The position numbers and the translations under genes are program-made. This document shows positions 38,172-48,055 of a stretch of DNA of 64,000 bases, piece by piece; positions within the stretch are counted from its first letter, which is position 1, and every line of letters begins with the position of its first letter. Source of the stretch: an uncultured Methanobacteriaceae archaeon (GTDB taxonomy: Archaea > Methanobacteriota > Methanobacteria > Methanobacteriales > Methanobacteriaceae); contig CACZOU010000046.1 of the NCBI GenBank assembly GCA_902782945.1, positions 22,768 through 86,767 on the forward strand, given 5' to 3'. The notes under the pieces were generated by a model. That model did no database searches. It was not told where the DNA came from and saw only the letters and a program-made list of their open reading frames with translations.

Positions 38172-39227
38172 ATGCAAATAAAAAATCAAGACAAAAAAAT
38201 AGGATTAATTGAAGTAATACCTGAAACAATTGATGACTTATGGCATCTATCACACATAGTGGAAGAAGGAGACTATGTTTCAACATTAACAACAAGAAGA
38301 ATACAAGATAAAACTAGTGGAAAAACAAGGGCAGACAGGGGAGTTAAAAAAACATTCTTCCTAGGGATACGAGTAGAAAAAATTAATTTTCATAAATACA
38401 CTGGAATGTTAAGATTTACAGGAATAATCGAATCAGGCCCAGAGGATTTAGTACCACTAGGTTCACATCATACTATAAATGTACAAATAAATAACAGTAT
38501 TAAAATACAAAAAACATGGAATAAATGGTCATTGGAACGATTAAATACAGCAGTAAAAGCATCAAAAAGACCCACTGAAATAATCGTAGCAATGGAAGAT
38601 AATACAACTGATTTAGGAATAATAAAACAATATGGAATTGAATACATAGGCCCTATAATGGGAGATATATCAGGTAAACGTCAAATACAAAAAAATCGAA
38701 AAGAAAAAATAAACCAATACTATGAGGAAGTAACAAAAACAGTTCAGCAACATGAAAACATTAATAAATTAATAATAATAGGTCCAGGATTTACAAAAAA
38801 TGATTATTATAATTTCTTAGAAGATAAATATCCTAATTTAGCAAAAAAATCCATACTGGAAAATACAGGTTCAGGGGGACATGCAGGAATACAGGAAGTG
38901 CTTAAAAATGGTCTAATTGAATCATTATCTAAAGATGCAAAAGTTGCTACTGAAACAGCCTCTGTAAATAAGCTATTAGAACAGATAGGTAAATCATCAA
39001 ATACTGTAATATATGGACCAAAACAGGTAGCTGATGCTGCTAATATGGGTGCTATTGAAAAACTATTAGTACTTGATGAATTAGTACGTAATAAAAATAC
39101 ACAGAAAACAATGAATACTGTTGAGAATATGGGTGGAAAGGTAGAAATAATTAGTAGTGAACATGATGCAGGTAAACAACTTCAAGCTCTAGGTTCCATA
39201 GCAGCATTTTTAAGATTTCCTATATAA
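38172..39227 (+). CDS. pelA: Pelota (Dom34), mRNA surveillance factor
   Basis: 351 residues. Three eRF1-like domains: N-terminal Sm-like domain (P-E-T-I-D-D-L-W-H-L, R-R-I-Q-D), a middle domain starting near 130, and C-terminal L7Ae-like domain (about 250-351) with N-K-L-L-E-Q-I-G, Y-G-P-K-Q-V, and I-I-S-S-E-H-D-A-G-K-Q-L. It lacks the GGQ peptide-release motif, as expected for pelota. Binds stalled ribosomes with aEF1A or ABCE1 and promotes their dissociation. Divergent from the small ORF/tyrA operon. Normal length. Confidence 0.95.
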   Translation: MQIKNQDKKIGLIEVIPETIDDLWHLSHIVEEGDYVSTLTTRRIQDKTSGKTRADRGVKKTFFLGIRVEKINFHKYTGMLRFTGIIESGPEDLVPLGSHHTINVQINNSIKIQKTWNKWSLERLNTAVKASKRPTEIIVAMEDNTTDLGIIKQYGIEYIGPIMGDISGKRQIQKNRKEKINQYYEEVTKTVQQHENINKLIIIGPGFTKNDYYNFLEDKYPNLAKKSILENTGSGGHAGIQEVLKNGLIESLSKDAKVATETASVNKLLEQIGKSSNTVIYGPKQVADAANMGAIEKLLVLDELVRNKNTQKTMNTVENMGGKVEIISSEHDAGKQLQALGSIAAFLRFPI

Positions 39228-39324
39228 TTAATTATGCTAATTATTTTATACTTACGTCAATAAACTATTAATATAAGATATTTTTTTTCAAATATCTGTA
39301 AAATCAATAGATTTAGGTGAATAT

Positions 39325-40299
39325 ATGGAAATTTATCAAATGTGGATAGCTGCATTTATTCTTTCACTGATTTTAACAATAATATTCACAGTATTATTTA
39401 CTAAAATCAAAGGAAATCTATTTGAAGACATACGTGGTGGAATACCTAGAGGTGTTGGTATAGCACCATTTATTGTAATGGTGTTATTTTTCCCAGTGCC
39501 CTATAATTATCTTATAGCTGTCATAGGTATAACTGCATTTATTGATGATATTATTGGACGCAGGAAATTAGGTCCATATATGGAAATTGGTCAATTCTTT
39601 AGGGGAATAGGTATTCTTGTAGTTATGATATACGGTTACTTTGTAATGGGACCTGTAGCAATTCTAGTGGCATTAATGGTACAAATATTTAATATTGCAG
39701 ATATGCAACCAGGAACTGCTTGTTTAACTGTTGTAATAATGTCAGTGATATCATTTGCAATACTAGCAATTCTACGTTCACCAGCATATTATTTGCCTGT
39801 GCTTCTGTTATTTATTTGTTTAGGTTATATTTCACAGGATTATTCAGGATATATTATGATGGGAGAAATAGGAAATCATTCTTTCGGAGTAGCTTTAGGT
39901 ATATGTCTTGCATTAGTTTCAGCAGCATTAGCTAAAACAGTGACAGCAACTGCTTTCTATCCTGTAGAATTCTTAATAATGATTGTATTATTCTTAATCA
40001 CAACAATGATTATTGCTAAATTAAGAGAGGAAACGTTACATTATTATTTAGAAAACTACCTACACATAGAAAATCCAACATATGGTGACTATGTGATGGA
40101 TGTTCTAACAGGTGGAGGATTAGGAGATTTATTTAGAAGATTAATCTTAGAAAACAAGCAATATGCTGTTAACAATACATTAGCAATAAAATTAGGTGGT
40201 AGAAGATTAGCCTATAATCCCCACGCAAGAAATTCAAATAAAAAAGAATCATTAGAAAAACATCCACACCTACGAGAAGATGAAGAAGGATTACTATAA
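39325..40299 (+). CDS. MraY-like glycosyl-1-phosphate transferase
   Basis: 324 residues, about nine membrane segments. Family hallmarks: R-G-G-I-P-R-G-V-G-I near 37-46 (counterpart of the T-P-T-M-G-G loop), D74-D75 in F-I-D-D-I-I-G-R-R-K, and N123 with D126 in F-N-I-A-D-M-Q-P-G, matching the N-x-x-D nucleotide/metal site. The ending is a soluble basic tail. Transfers a phospho-sugar from a UDP donor to a polyprenyl phosphate. In pseudomurein-walled archaea such MraY-like proteins are thought to make the lipid-linked wall precursor; a MurG-like gene lies 581 nt downstream with a ferredoxin between. Substrate inferred. Confidence 0.82.
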   Translation: MEIYQMWIAAFILSLILTIIFTVLFTKIKGNLFEDIRGGIPRGVGIAPFIVMVLFFPVPYNYLIAVIGITAFIDDIIGRRKLGPYMEIGQFFRGIGILVVMIYGYFVMGPVAILVALMVQIFNIADMQPGTACLTVVIMSVISFAILAILRSPAYYLPVLLLFICLGYISQDYSGYIMMGEIGNHSFGVALGICLALVSAALAKTVTATAFYPVEFLIMIVLFLITTMIIAKLREETLHYYLENYLHIENPTYGDYVMDVLTGGGLGDLFRRLILENKQYAVNNTLAIKLGGRRLAYNPHARNSNKKESLEKHPHLREDEEGLL

Positions 40300-40389
40300 T
40301 CCTAAACAAAACTCTTTTTTTTATTTTTTTTTAAAAATACTCAATATTTATAAATTCTTATTATACTAATCTCATAAAAAAACAAAACA

Positions 40390-40397
40390 TTTATATA
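40390..40397 (+). promoter_or_regulatory. TATA box for the ferredoxin gene
   Basis: TTTATATA, a perfect archaeal TATA consensus, 58 nt before the ATG at 40455. Initiation about 24 nt downstream would give a leader of roughly 40 nt that contains GGGAGAT as ribosome site. Confidence 0.55.
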
Positions 40398-40454
40398 TGC
40401 AACGTACTAACATTATTTTAGAATATATATATTTTTTCATGGGAGATTAAAAAA

Positions 40455-40688
40455 ATGTATGAAGTAATATTAGTTAGAGACGATTGTACAATGTGTGGAC
40501 ACTGTATAGACGTTGATGATACACTATTTGAATTTGACGATGACGACCGAGCTACAATAATAGGGTCAACACGGGACGATGAAATCGACGAATATGAAGT
40601 AGACGACATTGAAATATATAAGGAAGCAGCAGATAACTGCTTAGGTGAATGTATAGAAGTATACGATGATGAAGGAAATCCAGTATAA
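40455..40688 (+). CDS. Acidic single-cluster ferredoxin-like protein
   Basis: 77 residues. C11-x2-C14-x2-C17 (D-C-T-M-C-G-H-C) plus a Cys pair near 62 and 66 (D-N-C-L-G-E-C-I) give ligands for one [4Fe-4S] cluster with a possible extra Cys, as in monocluster ferredoxins of the Thermotoga/Pyrococcus type. The region between is extremely acidic (runs of Asp/Glu). The second Cys-rich motif is C-L-G-E-C instead of C-P, so potential and fold may differ. Electron carrier; partner not shown. Encoded between MraY-like and MurG-like genes with its own promoter. Confidence 0.85.
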   Translation: MYEVILVRDDCTMCGHCIDVDDTLFEFDDDDRATIIGSTRDDEIDEYEVDDIEIYKEAADNCLGECIEVYDDEGNPV

Positions 40689-40879
40689 ATAACTTAAGGT
40701 TATGGGAAATAATCACTGCTTTTTTTACATTTCCCTTTTTCACACCAATTCAAGATAACCTCCCTTCCTTTTTCTATCAGTGGATTTTATTAATAAATTA
40801 CAATATAACATAATATTAACTAAAAAAAATATTATAAGGGATATTATTTTTTCTCATATAAACTAGAGTAGGTTATATA

Positions 40880-41929
40880 ATGAAGTATTTAATTTTTGTA
40901 ACAGGTAGAGGAATTGGGGGAGATGCTGTAACAGCCTACAATATATCAAAAGAATTAGAAGAAGTAGGTATAGATACTAAAATAGTATTAGATCCCTCAG
41001 CTCCAGGATACTACTTAAAAAAACGTGATATAACATGGTTACAATCACCAATACCTGCTGCAGGTGGACATGCAGCATCAAAAACAAAATTATTCAAAGC
41101 AGCTTTAAAATCTATACGAGCAGCAATATCTGGGGCACGTTTAATTAAGAAAGAAAAAGCTGATGGTGTAGTAGGTGTTATTGGTGGTGGTGTTGTAATA
41201 GGATGTTTATCTGCTAAACTAGCTAGAGTACCAGCAGTAGGAATTGTTGCAACACCTACTGATACCAAAGTTTCACTTAAATGTAATCCAACATTAATAT
41301 TACCAGAATCACCACTATTTACTAGTAATAACATAGAATCAAAATATGATTTTGAAAAACAATACTCTCCAATTAAACTTGATATAATAGAGGGTAATAA
41401 AAATAACATCATGGATATATTACCTGAACAATTTGACCCAGATAAGAAATCAATATTATTTTCTTCAGGATCAACATTATTCGATGGTATGGCAGAAGCA
41501 GCACGTAATTATGCAGAGGAAAATGATGATGTCAACATATTTTTAATTGGTGATCCATTACATGATGGTATTAAAGAGATTATAAATCATCCTAATATTA
41601 TTAATTTAGGTTATATTAATTATATTAAGGATTTATATGATCTTGTAGATATAGCAGTTATAACTGATGATGGTTTAACTTTACATGAAACTCTTGCCTG
41701 TGAAATACCAGTTGTTGTTGTGATTGGAGTTAAATATGGTAGATATCATGGATTATCAAAGGTATTTGATGGTGCAGTACTAGAAAGTCATGCTGATAAC
41801 ATAACAGAAGTTGTTAATAAAGCATTAGATAATGAGACAGAGATGAAAAAAGCCGCTGCTAAGTATTCACAGGGAATTATTAATGGACCTCATCATTTAG
41901 TAAATTTTGTAATGAAACATATGAAATAA
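40880..41929 (+). CDS. MurG-like family 28 glycosyltransferase
   Basis: 349 residues. GT-B fold with G-R-G-I-G-G-D-A near the N-terminus (counterpart of G-G-T-G-G-H), a mid-domain G-V-I-G-G-G-V-V-I-G-C-L-S-A-K-L-A-R-V-P-A-V-G-I like the MurG acceptor region, S-S-G-S-T-L-F opening the C-terminal domain, and donor-site D-D-G-L-T-L-H-E-T-L-A-C-E-I-P-V-V-V. No membrane segment. By analogy it adds the second sugar to a lipid-linked precursor made by an MraY-like enzyme; pseudomurein synthesis is the natural candidate. The acceptor and donor are not determined from sequence. Confidence 0.8.
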   Translation: MKYLIFVTGRGIGGDAVTAYNISKELEEVGIDTKIVLDPSAPGYYLKKRDITWLQSPIPAAGGHAASKTKLFKAALKSIRAAISGARLIKKEKADGVVGVIGGGVVIGCLSAKLARVPAVGIVATPTDTKVSLKCNPTLILPESPLFTSNNIESKYDFEKQYSPIKLDIIEGNKNNIMDILPEQFDPDKKSILFSSGSTLFDGMAEAARNYAEENDDVNIFLIGDPLHDGIKEIINHPNIINLGYINYIKDLYDLVDIAVITDDGLTLHETLACEIPVVVVIGVKYGRYHGLSKVFDGAVLESHADNITEVVNKALDNETEMKKAAAKYSQGIINGPHHLVNFVMKHMK

Positions 41930-42041
41930 ATCTTTACTATTTTTTTCTTATTTTTACTCTCTTTTAAATACTTATTTTTTAATGAAAATTATTGTTATAC
42001 TATTTTTTAAAAAAAAGATATTGGGGATGATTATCCAGTAA

Positions 42042-43349
42042 TTAAAGATACCTTTTGAAATATTCTGCTAACTTGAATATTCCATCAGTAGATGGATGTA
42101 TTTCTAGGAAGTTATCAAAATCAGTTATCTTGTTACCATCTTTTATTGATTTAATCATGTAAGGTAATGCAATGTTGGATGAAGGCGTAATTGCAAGTAT
42201 GTCTGTTATTTCACCATCGCTATTTACTACTTCTTTTGTATATCCTAATTTTCCATCTAACATGTGCCAGAATGTTCCAGGTCCTGCAGCTCCAGGTAGT
42301 TTTGCACTAGTTCCTATATCTGAAACTTGATTTCCTAGTACATAGCTTACATCATATGGTAATGTGATTGTTAATGGTATTAATGAGTAGTCTGGTGTTA
42401 TTTGTTCTCCCATTATATTTTTAATTGCTGTCATTCCTTCCATTCGTGATACTGGTGTGGAAAGAATTCCGCCAATAACATCACCTGCTGCATATATGTC
42501 TTCATTTGATGTTTGCATGTACTGGTCTACAATGATATTGCCTTTTTCGTCTAGTTTTACTACGTCTTTTACTATTTCAGAATTAGGTGTTACACCTGTT
42601 GCTAATAATACTGTACCTTTAATTTCTCCAAAATTTGTTATAACTGATGTATCTGTAATCTCCTTAATTTCTACATTTTCATGTATTATTGTATTTTTAA
42701 GTAAATTCCTTACAATATATTCCTCAGCTTCTGGGTCATTTAGCATTTTAAGGAACTGTGATCTGCATAATATTTCTACCTGACTACCCATACTAGAATA
42801 GATTCCGGCATATTCTGCAGCAGTAGAACCACCACCAATAATAACTAGTTTTTCAGGAACTTCTTTAAACTTCAAAGTATCTTTATAAGTATAAGCTTTA
42901 TCAGCACCATGAATGTTAGGAATGTATGGTGAAGATCCAGTACAAACTAGTAACTTATCATATTCATACTCATCATCCTCATTAACAATAACCACTTTTC
43001 TCTGAGCATCTACCTCAGCTGTACCATGTACATAATTAACACCAGTACCTGTAGTTTCCTTGGTTATAACATGTCTTATTTTCTTTTGAGTTTCCTTAAC
43101 TAGGCTAGTAGCAACACTATAATTTAGTTTAGGTGTAGCTTCAATCACTCCTAAATTATTAAAATTCTCTACATCAAGTAAGTGTTTAGAAATGTCACTG
43201 AGTGCACATACAACCATACATGCCTGATTTAAACATTTTCCGCCTATATGTTTATTTTCTATAAGTGTTACATCATTTCCCTTTTCGGCAGCAGCCATAG
43301 CAGAGAATCTTCCTGCAGGTCCTGCTCCAATAATAATTATTTTAGTCAT
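42042..43349 (-). CDS. Dihydrolipoamide dehydrogenase-like flavoprotein
   Basis: 435 residues from ATG 43349, with GTGA as ribosome site; the GTG nine bases earlier is more likely that site than a start. FAD motif I-G-A-G-P-A-G-R-F-S-A, redox pair C-L-N-Q-A-C in G-G-K-C-L-N-Q-A-C-M, NAD(P) motif I-I-G-G-G-S-T-A-A-E, and A-A-G-D-V second FAD motif. A class I pyridine nucleotide disulfide oxidoreductase. The C-terminal dimer-interface His-Glu is not of the standard H-P-T-x-x-E form (I-H-P-S-T-D instead), so it may not act on lipoamide. No 2-oxoacid dehydrogenase genes are nearby. Physiological substrate unknown. Confidence 0.82.
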   Translation of the reverse strand: MTKIIIIGAGPAGRFSAMAAAEKGNDVTLIENKHIGGKCLNQACMVVCALSDISKHLLDVENFNNLGVIEATPKLNYSVATSLVKETQKKIRHVITKETTGTGVNYVHGTAEVDAQRKVVIVNEDDEYEYDKLLVCTGSSPYIPNIHGADKAYTYKDTLKFKEVPEKLVIIGGGSTAAEYAGIYSSMGSQVEILCRSQFLKMLNDPEAEEYIVRNLLKNTIIHENVEIKEITDTSVITNFGEIKGTVLLATGVTPNSEIVKDVVKLDEKGNIIVDQYMQTSNEDIYAAGDVIGGILSTPVSRMEGMTAIKNIMGEQITPDYSLIPLTITLPYDVSYVLGNQVSDIGTSAKLPGAAGPGTFWHMLDGKLGYTKEVVNSDGEITDILAITPSSNIALPYMIKSIKDGNKITDFDNFLEIHPSTDGIFKLAEYFKRYL

Positions 43350-43486
43350 ATTAATCACTTAATATTGTTCTAGTATATGATAGTATTTATAATTAATATA
43401 ATAAGTTAGTTTGTTAATATACTAAATTAAATATTCTGATAAAAAAAGATAATAAAATAAATTATAAAAAAAAAGAAGGGAAGTAA

Positions 43487-44536
43487 TTATTCATTACTAA
43501 TTTTAATAATCTTATCTAACTGTTTTCTAGCAGTTCCATCTTCAACTATTTTTCTTGATAATTCAACGCCTTCCTCTAAGGAATCTACTTTCTCAGTTAA
43601 ATATAATATACAAGCAGAATTCATAAGACATAAATCTAGACGAGCCTTATCCTTACTAGTATCAGTTACATTATCTATGATATTATAAATAATTTTTAAA
43701 TGTTCTTCAGAACTCTCGGGAGCACGAATATCATCGGGATTAGAGAACTCAAGACCGAAATCATGAGGACTAATATACTTAACTTCAATATCTCCATGAT
43801 CTATGAATGCAACTTTAGTTTTTCCAATATTAGATACCTCATCCATAGCAGGATTACCTTCATCATCAAATCCGTGGACAATCATACCTCTTTTAACTCC
43901 TAAATTACTAGCAACTCTGGCAATAGGTTCTACAAGGTCCGGATCATATACACCAGTTAATCTAGCAGTAACATTGGATGGACAAGATATAGGACCAAGA
44001 ACATTAAATACAGTTCTAGTTTTTAATTCTTTTCTAATCATCATAACATTTTTAGTAGCTTTATGATAAATTGGTGCAAATATGAATGCAAAATTACATT
44101 TTTCAATGGAATTAATAACCTGTTCTGGTGATAACTTAATATTTATACCTAAAGCTTCAAGAGCATCAGCTCCACCGAACTTACTACTTACACTTCTATT
44201 ACCATGTTTAGATATTTTAGCCCCACCAGCACTTGCAATAATTGATGAAGCAGTACTAACATTAAATGTTTTAAAAGTATCTCCACCGGTACCACATGTT
44301 TCAATAAGGTACTCATCAGGATCATAATCTATTTGAACAGCATGATCTTTCATACTCTTAGTTAATCCTGTAATTTCATCAATAGTTTCACCTTTCATTC
44401 TTAATGCAATTAAAAAAGCTGCAACTTTAACATCAGGATAATCTCCACTTATTAAATCATCCATACATTTGTATGCTTCTTCTTCTGTTAAATCCCGTTT
44501 ATCATCAATTATGTCTTCTAATACATCATCAATCAT
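43487..44536 (-). CDS. trpD: Anthranilate phosphoribosyltransferase
   Basis: 349 residues. Conserved C-G-T-G-G-D near 82, K-H-G-N-R-S-V-S-S-K-F-G-G-A-D and F-A-P-I-Y-H-K-A motifs of the PRPP and anthranilate sites. Transfers phosphoribose to anthranilate, the second step to tryptophan. Last gene of the trp operon, 2 nt after trpA; a T-rich run follows. Its place at the end of the operon (order E-G-C-F-B-A-D) is the arrangement known for Methanothermobacter. Confidence 0.96.
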   Translation of the reverse strand: MIDDVLEDIIDDKRDLTEEEAYKCMDDLISGDYPDVKVAAFLIALRMKGETIDEITGLTKSMKDHAVQIDYDPDEYLIETCGTGGDTFKTFNVSTASSIIASAGGAKISKHGNRSVSSKFGGADALEALGINIKLSPEQVINSIEKCNFAFIFAPIYHKATKNVMMIRKELKTRTVFNVLGPISCPSNVTARLTGVYDPDLVEPIARVASNLGVKRGMIVHGFDDEGNPAMDEVSNIGKTKVAFIDHGDIEVKYISPHDFGLEFSNPDDIRAPESSEEHLKIIYNIIDNVTDTSKDKARLDLCLMNSACILYLTEKVDSLEEGVELSRKIVEDGTARKQLDKIIKISNE

Positions 44537-44538
44537 AA

Positions 44539-45351
44539 TTACTCCTTCTTAGTAGCACTTTTCATTTCTTGAATATATTCTGCTATTTTTCCAAACATTA
44601 CATCTTCATTGTCTAAATTATCTTCAATAATATTTAATATAGCACTTCCAACAATAGCACCATCAGAACCAGCATCTAATACTTCTTTAACATGCTCTGG
44701 TTTAGATATTCCAAATCCTACACATAATGGAAGATTCGTGTGTTCACGTACACGTTTAATTAATTCTGTTGAGTCATGTTCTACTTCTTTACGTGCACCT
44801 GTAGTTCCCATTACAGATGCTATGTATATAAACCCACTTACTATCTTAGTTATATCTGCTAATCTTTCATTACTTGTAGCCTGTGATACTATAAATACTT
44901 CTTCCACACCATATTTCTTTGAAGCTAGTATAACATCATCTGCTTCTTCTGGTGGAAGATCAGCTATTAATACAGAATTCACGCCAATTTCACTTAATTT
45001 TTTGTAAAATTCATCAATTCCATGTTGATATACTAGGTTATAGTATAATAATAGTCCAAATGGTTTATCAGTATATTCCCGTAAATCTTTTAGGAATGTG
45101 AAACATTTAGCAATAGTCATACCACTCTTGAATGCTCTGAGGTCACCATTTTGTACACTTCTACCATCAGCAACAGGATCTGAAAAAGGAAATCCTATTT
45201 CAAGAGCATCAGCACCATTATCAATTAATGTTTTAGCTATTTGTAGAGAAGTATCATAGTCTGGATCTCCAGCTACTATGAAAGGTATGAAAACTCCCTC
45301 ATTATCTTTTTTGGTTTTTTCAAACATTTCCTGATATGTCTGCATATTCAT
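44539..45351 (-). CDS. trpA: Tryptophan synthase alpha subunit
   Basis: 270 residues, TIM barrel. F-I-V-A-G-D-P near the start, catalytic Glu in [15 protein letters not shown] and the Asp in L-I-A-D-L-P-P-E-E; phosphate-binding G-F-G-I-S and G-A-I-V-G-S. Cleaves indole-3-glycerol phosphate and passes indole to TrpB. Its ATG overlaps the trpB stop by 4 nt, consistent with equimolar synthesis. Confidence 0.97.
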   Translation of the reverse strand: MNMQTYQEMFEKTKKDNEGVFIPFIVAGDPDYDTSLQIAKTLIDNGADALEIGFPFSDPVADGRSVQNGDLRAFKSGMTIAKCFTFLKDLREYTDKPFGLLLYYNLVYQHGIDEFYKKLSEIGVNSVLIADLPPEEADDVILASKKYGVEEVFIVSQATSNERLADITKIVSGFIYIASVMGTTGARKEVEHDSTELIKRVREHTNLPLCVGFGISKPEHVKEVLDAGSDGAIVGSAILNIIEDNLDNEDVMFGKIAEYIQEMKSATKKE

Positions 45352-46529
45352 ATTTCCACCCCTAATTCTTTTGCGACTGTGAACATGTCCTTATCTCCAC
45401 GTCCTGATAAATTTACAATAATTGTTTTTCCTTTATTCTCTTCTTTCTTAGCATACTTAATAGCATATGCTACTGCATGTGCACTTTCTAATGCCGGGAT
45501 AATTCCTTCAATTTCACATAATGCTTTAAATCCTTCTAATGCTTCATCATTATTTATTGGAACATATTTAGCTCTACCTATTTCTTTTAGATATGCATGT
45601 TCTGGTCCAATACCAGGATAATCAAGTCCTGCTGATACACTACTAGTCTCCTGAATTTGTCCTTCATCACTCTGTAATACTAGTGATAATGCTCCGTGTA
45701 ATATTCCATCAGTACCTTTTGTCATGGTTGCACCATGTGCACTTGTTTCTATACCTTCACCACCAGCTTCAACTCCTATAAGATCTACTTCCTTATCATC
45801 CATAAATCCGCTGAATATTCCTATAGAGTTACTTCCACCACCAACACATGCTATGACAGTATCTGGTAGTTCTCCTTCTAGTTCTAATATTTGTTCACGT
45901 GCTTCTTTTCCAATTACACTTTGGAAGTATTTGACCATTGTTGGATATGGATGAGGTCCCATTGTTGTTCCAATTAGGTAGTGCGTGGTATCTAAATTAG
46001 AAATCCAATACCTGAATGCCTCGTTAATGGAATCTTTTAATGTTTGTGAACCCATATCTACAGGTATTACTTCTGCTCCAGATAATTCCATACGGAATAC
46101 ATTTAATTTCTGTCTTTCAACATCTTTTGATCCCATGAATATTTTTACATCCATTCCTAACTTTGCACCTATCACTGCTGTTGCTATTCCATGTTGTCCG
46201 GCTCCTGTTTCTGCTATTAATTGTGTTTTACCCATGTATTTTGCTAGTAAGCCCTGACCTATTGCATTGTTTATTTTATGTGCTCCTGTGTGTAACATGT
46301 CCTCTCTTTTAAGATATATTTTGCATCCTAATTTGTTAGAAAGATTTTCTGCGTAGTATAATCCTGTTGGTCTACCTGCAAACTCTCTGGAATAATATTC
46401 TAAATCCTTCTTAAATTTCTCATCATCTTTATATTTATAGAATGCATCTTCTAATTCTTCTACTGCAGGTATTAGTAGTTCAGGTACAAATATACCTCCA
46501 TATTTACCAAATTTTCCGTCATGTTTCAT
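45348..46529 (-). CDS. trpB: Tryptophan synthase beta subunit
   Basis: 393 residues, TrpB1 type. PLP lysine in [11 protein letters not shown], ammonia-site E-T-G-A-G-Q-H-G, phosphate loop G-G-G-S-N-S-I-G and the C-terminal S-G-R-G-D-K-D. Condenses indole and serine to tryptophan. Overlaps trpA by 4 nt and follows trpF by 10 nt. Normal length, all catalytic motifs intact. Confidence 0.97.
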   Translation of the reverse strand: MKHDGKFGKYGGIFVPELLIPAVEELEDAFYKYKDDEKFKKDLEYYSREFAGRPTGLYYAENLSNKLGCKIYLKREDMLHTGAHKINNAIGQGLLAKYMGKTQLIAETGAGQHGIATAVIGAKLGMDVKIFMGSKDVERQKLNVFRMELSGAEVIPVDMGSQTLKDSINEAFRYWISNLDTTHYLIGTTMGPHPYPTMVKYFQSVIGKEAREQILELEGELPDTVIACVGGGSNSIGIFSGFMDDKEVDLIGVEAGGEGIETSAHGATMTKGTDGILHGALSLVLQSDEGQIQETSSVSAGLDYPGIGPEHAYLKEIGRAKYVPINNDEALEGFKALCEIEGIIPALESAHAVAYAIKYAKKEENKGKTIIVNLSGRGDKDMFTVAKELGVEI

Positions 46530-46539
46530 AATATCACTT

Positions 46540-47220
46540 TTATTCTTCGTTTACTAATTTTATAATCTTTTTTATCTCTTTAATATTCTTTCTTCCAGGT
46601 TTATCTTCCACACCACTATTTAAATCAATTCTATCAAAATAGTGTAGTTTATCATAAATTTCTTCTAAATATTCGAGATTTAATCCACCAGCTAATGTTA
46701 CTTCTGTTCTATTATCATATTTCTTAACTAATCTGCTTGCTTCTATAGCAGTGTCTATTGGAATGTGTGTGTTAGTTCCACCTGTTTTTCCATCTTTAAC
46801 ATAATCAAATAATATATTATCAGAGTATAAGCAATGATTTTTTATTTCTTTTTCATCTTTTCTATTTATTTTATCTCTTAATCCTATTACTTTTGTTATA
46901 TTTAATCTTTCACCATTGTGGTATTGATTTAACCAGGTCATATATCTTATATCAAAACATGTAAGTGAATGTAATTGTAAATTAAATATTTTAGTTCTAT
47001 TTGCTTTTAATAAAGCTTCATATGCATTGTTTGGTTCTAGAACTATTGTACTTAATCTTTTATTTAATAATTTTTTTTCTAAGATTTCTATTTCTTCTAG
47101 AGAAACATTTCTTTTTGATCTTTCAATATTTATAAAACCTATGCGGTCAACATTTAATTTTTCTATTTCTTTCATTTCCTTTTCATTTGTTATTCCGCAT
47201 ACTTTTATTTTAAGGGTCAT
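46540..47220 (-). CDS. trpF: Phosphoribosylanthranilate isomerase
   Basis: 226 residues. Starts K-V-C-G-I-T-N-E with the catalytic Cys, and carries L-A-G-G-L-N and [11 protein letters not shown] near the end (catalytic Asp and phosphate site). Sequence between these is more divergent and Lys/Asn-rich than usual, and the typical G-F-V-F-x-x-S-R segment is [11 protein letters not shown] here, but the core motifs are complete. Third enzyme of the pathway, between trpC (28 nt upstream) and trpB. Confidence 0.93.
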   Translation of the reverse strand: MTLKIKVCGITNEKEMKEIEKLNVDRIGFINIERSKRNVSLEEIEILEKKLLNKRLSTIVLEPNNAYEALLKANRTKIFNLQLHSLTCFDIRYMTWLNQYHNGERLNITKVIGLRDKINRKDEKEIKNHCLYSDNILFDYVKDGKTGGTNTHIPIDTAIEASRLVKKYDNRTEVTLAGGLNLEYLEEIYDKLHYFDRIDLNSGVEDKPGRKNIKEIKKIIKLVNEE

Positions 47221-47248
47221 TTTAATACCTCAATAGCCGTGTTTTTTT

Positions 47249-48055
47249 TTAAGATTTTAATATATTATCTAATTTATTTATGAATTCCACAATTTCCGTA
47301 TCATTATTATTTTTTAGAAGACTGGTACCTATTAGCAGTGCATCTGCACCATAGCTTTTTAGTTTTTCTGCATCGTTTAGAGTTTTTACTCCACTTTCTG
47401 ATATCAGATAGTTAGGTACATATTCTCGTAAGTTCTTCGTTGTTTCAAGATTTATTGATAAATCATTGAAGTTTCTATTATTTACACCTATAATTTTAGG
47501 ATTATAATCTACTACTTGTTCAATGTCATCTAGTGTATGACATTCTACTATGGCATCTAATCCTAAATCATAACATGTGTTTAAGTAATCTTCTATATCT
47601 GGACATACTCCTGTGATTAATAAAGCTGCACTAGCATTATTTGCAGCTGCTTCATATAACATGTATTTATCTATAACAAAATCCTTTCTAAGTATTGGCT
47701 TTTCTGTTAATGTTGTTGCCTTTTTAAAGTTGTTAAGGTTACTTTTGAAATAAGACTCCTCTGTTAGCACTGAGATCATATCTACGTTGTTTTTATCATA
47801 CAGGGGTATTACATCTTCAGGTTTAAGTGTACTGATATCTCCCTGTGATGGACTTGCTGGTTTGTATTCTGCTATGAGTTTTGTTGAGTTTTTATCTTTT
47901 AAAATTTCTTGAAATCTGAATTTATTATTTTTTGTTGACACGTAATCTATGGCTTCTTTTCTTATTTGACTTGTTGATTTAGTTTTTTTTAGTTCTGTTA
48001 ATGTTTTCTTCTTGTTTTTAACTATTTCTTCTACAACATTCATGTTATCAGCCAT
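47249..48055 (-). CDS. trpC: Indole-3-glycerol-phosphate synthase
   Basis: 268 residues, TIM barrel. K-L-I-A-E-Y-K-P-A-S-P-S-Q-G (catalytic Lys region), L-T-E-E-S-Y-F, L-R-K-D-F-V-I-D, I-G-V-N-N-R-N and S-E-S-G-V. Ring closure of carboxyphenylamino-deoxyribulose phosphate to indole-glycerol phosphate. Overlaps trpG by 8 nt. The N-terminal 40 residues are Lys-rich and variable, as usual. Confidence 0.96.
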   Translation of the reverse strand: MADNMNVVEEIVKNKKKTLTELKKTKSTSQIRKEAIDYVSTKNNKFRFQEILKDKNSTKLIAEYKPASPSQGDISTLKPEDVIPLYDKNNVDMISVLTEESYFKSNLNNFKKATTLTEKPILRKDFVIDKYMLYEAAANNASAALLITGVCPDIEDYLNTCYDLGLDAIVECHTLDDIEQVVDYNPKIIGVNNRNFNDLSINLETTKNLREYVPNYLISESGVKTLNDAEKLKSYGADALLIGTSLLKNNNDTEIVEFINKLDNILKS

